Both the position numbers and the translations under genes were made by a program. A stretch of DNA of 64,000 nt from Symsagittifera roscoffensis (lineage: Eukaryota > Xenacoelomorpha > Acoela > Convolutidae): assembly GCF_963678635.1 (NCBI RefSeq), contig NC_087065.1, positions 49,243,011 to 49,307,010 of the forward strand, given 5' to 3'. This document shows positions 56,667-64,000 of this stretch, one piece after another (the stretch's first letter is position 1; each line of letters opens with the position of its first letter). The notes beneath the pieces are model-generated. The model did no database searches. It worked only from the letters and a program-made list of their open reading frames with translations, and was not told the DNA's origin.

Positions 56667-58860
56667 ATTGCTTCTTTGATTACGAGCAAGCAGTGTTGCT
56701 AAGATTCTGGACGTCAAGAATTGTATTGGTAAGAAGCGCTGCTAATCAGCAGACCAATCGGGGACTAGTCTTGGAGGAAAAGGTGACTGCGCCTTCAGTG
56801 CCAAAATTGGAAAACCGAGTGGAGTTTGGATTGCGATTCCCGGACGAACTACTGAGAACGAGCTAATGGTGGTATGGGAACTGATAGAACCATCACGGTG
56901 TCCTAGTCCCAACGCTGATTCGATATTACGTGCGACACAAGATGTGCAGAGGTAACCAAGCAGAAGTATATTGGAAAATGGAGAGAAGCGATCGGGGTGG
57001 AAACGAACATCCGGCAGCGTGAAACTTATCGATTACCGACGGGAGCGAGATATTTAGTGGGATCAACTCTAGCTCCAATGTGCAAGAGCAGATACCCAGT
57101 GCATTTCGTAGCGGTGGATGTGAAGAGTACGAGAACGATCGTGGATCAAGCCTTCTCAGTGCCGAAATGCGTAAGACTAGCAAGAATGTCAGAAAAATCT
57201 TACTGTGCAAAATGTTCTCAGCAGTTCCGGAGAGAACCAAAAAGAATTAGAATCGATACTGGGAAAGAAGTTCATGGGATACGCCAGTGGGAATTTCAGT
57301 GATTTTGAAAGACAAAAGCAGAAAGGATCAACAGTCACGGATTAAAATGCAGTAGATGAGAATGATGAAGTCCGCCGAGTGATGATGGAAGTGGAACCAC
57401 TACTGGAAGCTTCGGGAAAACGTAATTGGAGGAGCATCAAGTCAACACACGATGAGTTCACCTGCCATTGCTTGCTACAAACATGGTGGTACCCCGGGCG
57501 TATTAATCTGGTGTTGATCTGGGACTGTGGAGAGCTGCTCTCTATTGGTTAACCAGATTGATCACAGCCCATAACGATGGTGATAGTAGAAGTTATGATG
57601 GCGATACAATGGCTGCAAGCTCATGTAAAAAAGAACAATAGACAGGAGACGAACATTTACAGGAATTGGATTGTCTAAAAGGCTTAGATCTTTTTGAGAC
57701 AATGTGCAAAATTTTGAACATTCCGATCGAAGTGAAAAAGATATGGACCAGAAGACGACTGATGCCATAGTTTAGAGCCAACATGACTGCATGGTTGTAT
57801 GATTATGCTAAGAAGTATATGTCGAAGCATAGCAGAATGTACAGTGCGTATCAGCTGGACATTGTAGCAGGCGTTTTTAAGCGAGCTTTTGTAACTCATC
57901 GGAATACAGTAACCACCGCAGTGAAGAGAACTTCTAGGACAAGTGAATGTGACAGAAGGGAGAAAGAAGAGATGCTGAAGGAAGACTTGGAGAGAAACGT
58001 GACGTTGTGCCTCCACAACAGCTTCTGTCGAAACAGAGAATCTAACGTTGATCTTCTACCTTGTTGTAAACAAAGAGTAGAAGAGCAGAAGTGTTGGAGG
58101 ACTGCTTCCAGCAGCGTCAGAATAGCTACCGACATGTTGCAAGACACAGAGACTGAAAGTGCGGAGTCAATGTCGCAGGAGCAGGAGATGGAGCATTGAC
58201 AAATGGCCGAAAACCAAGAACCAAAAAGAAACCACCGAGTTTCTTAATTTCAAAATTCAGGCCCAGTAACAACTAAATTTTCGAAGGGAAGAATCATAGT
58301 AGGATAATTTTAGTTTGTGTGTTGGCAGGACTGTCCGGCGTTTCTACACTTTTTAAACCCAGGAGAAAAAAGTTTCAAATCGGGACATAGGCATTGGAAG
58401 TCTAAAATGATATTTTATCTTAAGTATATCCTCGAAACTGCAGATTGGTGAAAGAATTTGGAGGCTATAGTAGTGTAGTATGATTCCATTTATATTCTGC
58501 AGTGAGTCGATAGGACGTGGATAAAAGTGACTTCATGCAATTTGTTAATTCTGTTCGATGGCACTGTACCATTTTGATGAGGACTACGAGACTCAATGAG
58601 GACATTGACCGGGCTGTCCGGGGAGAATGTGACATTCGACCAGAATGTACAAAAATGCAGTTTCGCATTCGAATTTTTATCGACCAGAAAAAGAACATCT
58701 GACCTGGAAGGTTGATGGTTTTGACGGATTAGCGACGTTATTGGAACGATTAGACGAATCGGGAAGCGTTAGTTTTAACTGACATGCTAATTTTTAAAAT
58801 ATCGATTTGGACGTGAACGATACGTAGCCTTTTTATATTTCGCTCACACTGAAACGGCGA
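56667..58860 (+). repeat. X/UTR/LTR array, unit 5, continuing into the full 3' LTR
   Basis: The last unit has a deletion of about 130 bp near 58230 in the UTR. Unlike the others it does not stop at LTR base 235 but runs on into the complete LTR. Confidence 0.9.
58615..58627 (+). promoter_or_regulatory. polypurine tract of the plus element
   Basis: tgtccggggagaa directly precedes the 3' LTR. The same tract ends each array unit, near 49488, 51819, 54092 and 56418. Confidence 0.65.
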
Positions 58861-59548
58861 ATCAGAACAACAAAAGTTGCAGTGAAAACAACTACGAGAA
58901 ACTAACGACAGATTGAAGTTATAACTGGATTTTGTCAGGAACCATTCCGAGTTGTTACGATTGTGCCGCTACAATTGTTACAACGCGAATCCCGAGAACA
59001 AGGAAGGGTGTTGGGACGGCGTATCCAACCTTCCTAAAATATTAAGGACGTTATTTTCCCGGATTCTAGAATCCGGAGGAGTCTCAGGCCCAAGACTCAA
59101 ACTGTTATTAATAAATTTTTAGCTTCCTGGTCATGTCCTGAGTTGAATTTTATTGACATACCGATTCATTTTCAGAGAATGAGAAGCTAGGAGTGAAGGA
59201 TGGGGTTCATCCATCTTTGATGGAGATGATGATTTTTATCTACTGAATGCAAACAATAGTATTATCATAAATAGTAGTAGCCCTAATTTTAGGAGTGACC
59301 TCTTGGTCTGGGGATAATGAGACCCAGCCATGAGCTCAGTATTCTTGCATATAATTAAGTTAATTTGAGTGTTTTGACCGAAGCCGGAAACAGTAACGTT
59401 TTTATCGACCCGATATTAGGAAAACCACCAAAAGAACTGGCTTTGGCAGAGACGATGAAAAGCATGTAGAGCTGTTTTTAGACGCTAGCCAGTCGTTTTA
59501 GAACCTAGCTTTTTTCCCGTCGATATGTACCTCCGGACGAATGTTACA
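58628..59548 (+). repeat. 3' LTR of the plus element
   Basis: The LTR is 921 bp with the same ends as the 5' LTR but dozens of differences over its length, so the insertion is not recent. CAA follows at 59549-59551 and matches CAA before the 5' LTR. Confidence 0.85.
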
Positions 59549-61195
59549 CAAGACTCAGGGACACTATCTCTTGTGATTTTCTACCTCAAGCGGTCGGAGC
59601 TAATTCGATTCACTTGCGACATGAGACTACAAACCGTGTTACAGCTTAAGGGCTACTACCGAAAAACCCCCACTCTAGAAACAAGAACGCCCCCATGCTC
59701 AGGTCTCAAAACACCCAAAACACACGAACGCCGTTAAAAACAGGGTCGGAACCTTACATATACCGTTAGTTTTTGTTGGACAGTGGACCTTTGATTCATT
59801 TCAGATGTATCAACCTAAAAACTATACCTAACTCAAAATAACAATATAAAACACATTCAAGAAATTTAAGTTGGGTACTTAAATACCAACACGACCTCTA
59901 GAATTGAGTAACTAAATTGTAAAGCAACTCTAGAATTGATTTGGTTTTTAAGTATAACTCAGGAAGTTTGCAAAAACAAAATGTTAGCTCAAGAAACATG
60001 TTTTCTATTTGAACCATTGGGCAGCTTCAGCTTTTGACCTTTCCACTCAAAGTTAACTCCGGTACAGTCGATTGTTTTTTCCTCTCTTCCAGCGATTTTG
60101 TCTTCCTTCTTACTAAAACCCTTGCAGCAGCTTAAAGGCCACTACCAAAATACCCCCCCCCCACTCTAAAAAAAAAGAACGCCCCCATACTTAGGTCTCA
60201 GAATACCTAAACTACACAAACGTCGTAAAAATATATGTATAGTTACTTTTTATTAGACAGTGGACCTTTGATCCATTTCAGATGAATCAACCTAAAAACT
60301 CTCCCTAACTCAACATAACAAAATAAAACACACTCAAGAAAATTAAATTTGGTACTCCTATACCGACACGACCTAAAAAAATGGAGTAACTAAACTATAA
60401 AGCAACTCTAGAATCGATGGGTAATTAAACTTAACTTGAGAAATTTGTAAAAAATTAGTTTTAGCTCAAGAAATAAGTTCTGGGTCTGGACCATTGGGAG
60501 ACTTCGGTTGTCCGCCTTTCCACAGAAGGTTCACTGTGGTCCACTTGAATTTCACTCTCCTTTCACTCACGATTATTCTCTGTCTCCTGCCACGAACAAA
60601 ACAGCTCTACTCTCGTTCGAATTATGTATCGGAAATTGCGATTAAAAATTTTCCACTGGTATTTTGGATTACTTTCCCGCGATTGTATTTCGAATCTTCT
60701 GATCTTATTTTTCTGGTATTTTCAAATGTCGCAAAAAACTTGAGCATGACATGCTCATTTGGAATTTTTGAAAAACTTCATTTCACCACAAAATCAAGAC
60801 TAAAAGTTTTCTCAAGGTCAAACTTCCAAATATGACCGACTGGCAATACTCCCGGGACTCAATATCGATGTCCTCATTGCGTGTCGTCGTCTGTCAGTGA
60901 GCCCCTAGAATGTTGAGTGCGTCTTAAGATACAGTGCCAGTGGCCATTTACAGAAAGTTGCAGCAGATTTAACTTTATCTACACTCCAAAATTCACAACC
61001 ATGCAAAATTGTCACATTATCGCTAAACAGCAATCAAAATCTGCTTACACTTGCACCCTGAATTTCCACTTTGTAAGCTAATGATTAAAATTTCTTTTGT
61101 TTTACCCATTCAAAAAATTGTCATGCAGCATTTTGATTTATATAGTAGGTATAATATAGTTTTTCATTAAAATTTCTTTTCCGTGCCCTCAGCTT
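59549..61195 (-). repeat. 3' flank of right arm B, with a 475-bp tandem repeat
   Basis: It is the inverted partner of 1762-3106. Two diverged copies of a segment with a 475-bp period are present here ('gacctttgat' at 59788 and 60263); the left arm has one. No gene is visible. The homology to 1900-2580 covers about 60480-61080. Confidence 0.65.
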
Positions 61196-61269
61196 TTATC
61201 TAAGTTCACACTCAAGCCCTCTTTTTTTGTACCACTCACGGCACAAGAGCCAATCCCTTAACACCCTCT

Positions 61270-64000
61270 TCAGTTCGTGCTCCTTGCCTTCGAGGTACTG
61301 GGTTCTGACACATTCGACGTTGTAATCTGGCTTGCCAGTTCTTCTTCGTCGATCTCTTCCCATGCCTTCAGCTGTTCGTAGGACCGCATCCACTCCCTTT
61401 GCTCTTGTAGTCTTCTCGCCTGATTCGGTAGACCCTTCACTTTAGACTCCCTATTCCTGCAAAAGGAATTGTGCAAACTCAGGTTCACGTTCTTCGCCAT
61501 GTCTTCCTCTAATATCAATTTCCTCGCTTTGGTATTGTCTCGAGCCACTCAACCAACTCTTTTCCAACCCGTGTTATCGCATTACGATGGGTTAAGTTCC
61601 TCTTGAAAGCTTCCGGTCCAATTTCGGCCAGGAACAGTCGATACTCCTTCTGATGTTTCTTCATGTGATCCTTCGTCACCGTGTATAACCAAGACGTCAA
61701 CGTCGCTCGAAACCATGGGAAAAATCTTATGCGACTCCACACGCGCCTCACCTCCATAGGTATAGAGAATATTTTGCACGCTGCAGTATCAAAGAACTCA
61801 AGCCTCCGCTTGTAGTCGATGGTTTGTATTGATCCCTCTCTAGGTGCTCTCGACTCTCGATATTTCGTCACATTTTCCTCGATTCATCACAACGCCAACA
61901 TCGAGCTCACCACGAAAAGGGTGAGCTTCTGCTGATGGTCAGGTAGCCCGACTGACCGAATTTTTTCCACGTCCCATATCAAGCAGAGGTTCGAATGCTC
62001 CGGATACCACACTGTCTGCGCCAGGCAGTGGCATGGGCTTTTCCCATGTGTCAGGTTGATACTCCGGAGGTTGCGTTCTCCCGAAGCTTCCAACAGAGGC
62101 TCAAACTCCATCATTTTCTTATGTGTTACGTCATTCCCTTCCATAGCTGGGGCACTATTCATCGCTTTCCCGATCGTGTTTTGTCTCCCAAAGTCACTCG
62201 TGTTTTCTTTTTCTAAGCCCAAGAGTTCTCCCCCCAGATCTCACTCAAGTTCTCTCATCGGTCCTCCGGCACAGCTCCCAGGATTTTCCTCAACAGTCGG
62301 TGTGAAAGATGCGACATGCGAGCCAAGCGTACACACTTGGGTTTCGAGAAAGCTTTGTCAATTACACCCTCTGACTGGATGCTTCCACCATCGCCATAAT
62401 TAATGGGTAGTGGCTTCCACACAGATTGGCCATTACCGATATCACTAGAGATTTCACGCACGGGAAATCCCATCTCCGCCTCAAGACCAATCTTCCATCC
62501 TCTGATGTGCTTTTTGGACACTCCATGCCATGACTCCACGCTCAGCGCCGTCACTAATTGGTGTTCGGATTCTAGCATCTCCAGTGATTACAAGCTGCAC
62601 ATCCTCGAGGAGAATCCGAACCGTCGCTAAGTTCACCCTGGTGCTCGTATAGTATTCAGCCTTTATCTGCACCTCTCTTTTCTCCTTCTCCGTGATGTCA
62701 CTAAACCACGTGGCTAGGTCTTCCTTCTGAACCGATTGTATTCTGACGCAGGATCGTCCATCACAGGCATGCTCTCCCCTTCCACACGCCAGGTCCAGAC
62801 AACTACTCGGTTCCATCTTCTTCACTAGTTTTTCTTGTTTGCCCGTCGTTTCCTCCGATTCTTTTTGCTGAGGTAAGATAAGCGTGTGCACCACGTTGAG
62901 ATTCCCCAAATCTTCATCCTTCGCTGGTGACAGTCTCACTCGCTCGGTGATTTCTTCAATCAATTTCGCGTGTGGATGAGGGCACCAAAATGGTCTCAGC
63001 AATTTCCAAACAATCCCCAAATTCGTGACCAACATGTCGTCTCCATTTCCCATCTTTAGTTCCACCGTCTTGTTCGAGCGCGGCACGCTGATCACTTCTG
63101 GCATTTCCTCGAGTAACAGACCTAGGCTTGGTCTTTCCCTTTCCGTCGGATCGATCTCGATGATTCTGCCGCTTCAAAATTCATGTAGGCTTTTCCAGCC
63201 TCCGAGTCCAAGAAAAGGTTGTAAGCTATTCCCATTACTCCAGACACATATTGATATTCTCCACGTTTTGTGGATTTCGTATATTCTTTTGCTCGGGCCG
63301 AGGTACGATGTAAGTCATGCCAATCCTCGAATTTCTTGTTGTAGAACCTCCGTATTTCATCAAGTTTCCCATGGTTCTCTAGAGACTGCCTCGAGCTCTC
63401 TTCTTTTTCCATTCCCGTACTCTGGTATACGTTCAGGATAACAGTGGAGACTCTCCTTTACATGGTTTTACTTCCCTTAGCTTTTTGATGGCACATTTGC
63501 ACAGTAGTGTCAGTTATCACTGACATAATCCACCTCAAGAAACAAGTGGCATCTTTTCTTCTCGCTAGGCTTAATCCCGAGTTGTCTTGACCAATATGTT
63601 CCACCAGCATTTGATGCACCTGAAGACTCTTTTTTGCCCAGTTTTTGTTTATCGTGCGAGCTCAACGCTTCCAATGCCACTCCCGCAAAACTCCACGTGA
63701 ACATCAACTGTCCTGCCCTGCTTCTCGAGCAGCCCTTCTCTTCCCTTCTCGTCCAGTCCAGTAAAAATCAAGACTGGCTCTTCAAACTTCACCAACGTGC
63801 TCCATAACTCCTCCTTGAAGTCATCTACTCCACGCACCTTGTTTTCCACCCTCTGGTTGCATTCGTCCACGAAACTTCGCCACGCCTCCTCGTCCAACGT
63901 ACCCAAGAACATGTCTTTGTTGCCCTCCAAGGTGTTCTCCTCCCTTGCTTCGTCGGTTAGGAGCACCATGCCCATGTTGGATGAGAGTTTCGCCCAACCT
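61270..64000 (-). pseudogene. X protein of right arm B, open at the window edge
   Basis: Read leftwards from the edge: F-L-G-T-L-D-E-E-A-W (near 63895), Y-V-S-G-V-M-G-I-A-Y-N (near 63230), W-C-P-H-P-H-A (near 62975), the Cys/His cluster C-x4-C-x4-H-x-C-x4-C (near 62760), the H-G-K-S-P-C-H-C block (near 62030), and a Ser-rich acidic tail ending at 61270. At least six frame changes break the gene. It clearly resembles the intact left copy but the two are well diverged, so they are not a recent inverted duplication. In the conserved block Glu is replaced by Lys. Extension past the window is likely. Confidence 0.75.

Larger units (their letters stand above)
28774..59548 (+). mobile_element. decayed Ty3/gypsy-type element inflated by tandem expansions
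   Basis: It has LTRs of 923 bp (28774-29696) and 921 bp (58628-59548) and is flanked by CAA at 28771-28773 and 59549-59551. Order: LTR, primer-binding site, leader, gag, protease (this part present twice through the 7.63 kb duplication), pol up to the linker after RNase H, then directly the X region, a five-copy X/UTR/LTR array, polypurine tract and 3' LTR. Integrase, the macro-like domain and the first SGNH domain are missing. Many stops and frameshifts show it is dead. Without the duplications it would be about 14 kb. Confidence 0.82.

Noticed and set aside
1-64000. tRNA or rRNA genes
   Set aside because: No cloverleaf or rRNA-like segment was noticed; the tRNA-like 15-mers are primer-binding sites after LTRs.

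Overview
The window holds no recognisable host gene. It is a nest of large LTR retrotransposons of the Ty3/gypsy type in an animal genome. A nematode is my best guess, from the style of the Ty3-type polymerase and the repeat-rich, AT-rich intergenic DNA, but nothing here proves the species.

Layout. (i) 1-3106 and 59549-64000 are inverted arms. Each carries the 3' end of a large unnamed ORF, called 'X' here, followed by the same kind of 3' flank. The left copy is open; the right copy is broken. (ii) 3111-27067, minus strand, is one giant element of about 24 kb. In its own direction it runs: 5' LTR (27067-26181), primer-binding site, about 3.7 kb leader, gag, two CCHC knuckles, protease, an intact 1693-codon pol (RT, RNase H, integrase), a decayed macro-like domain, a coiled-coil ORF, an SGNH-hydrolase domain, a second degenerate SGNH-like domain, X, a 3' UTR, and a truncated 3' LTR. 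A hAT DNA transposon with a perfect 8-bp target duplication (4710-6280) and a solo LTR (3373-4289) sit in its 3' UTR. (iii) 27068-28773 is an older LTR/leader remnant cut by another solo LTR. (iv) 28774-59548, plus strand, is a related element decayed by stops and frameshifts. It lacks integrase, macro and first SGNH domains, and has been inflated by two tandem expansions: a 7.63 kb duplication (26973-34598 and 34599-42224) and a five-copy array of about 2.3 kb units (47405-58860) carrying the C-terminal part of X, the 3' UTR and the first part of the LTR.

How the parts work together. Gag, protease and pol are the usual copy-and-paste engine. The unusual part is the module after integrase, in the position where retroviruses keep env. 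It encodes a macro-like ADP-ribose-type fold, a coiled-coil protein, one complete SGNH active-site set, one degenerate SGNH-like domain, and the X protein with a Cys/His cluster and a conserved H-G-E-x-P-C-H-C motif. No signal peptide or membrane segment was seen, so it does not look like an envelope gene. X occurs in three diverged lineages here, always at the 3' end of an LTR-type element. This module is the best candidate for an undescribed system in the window.
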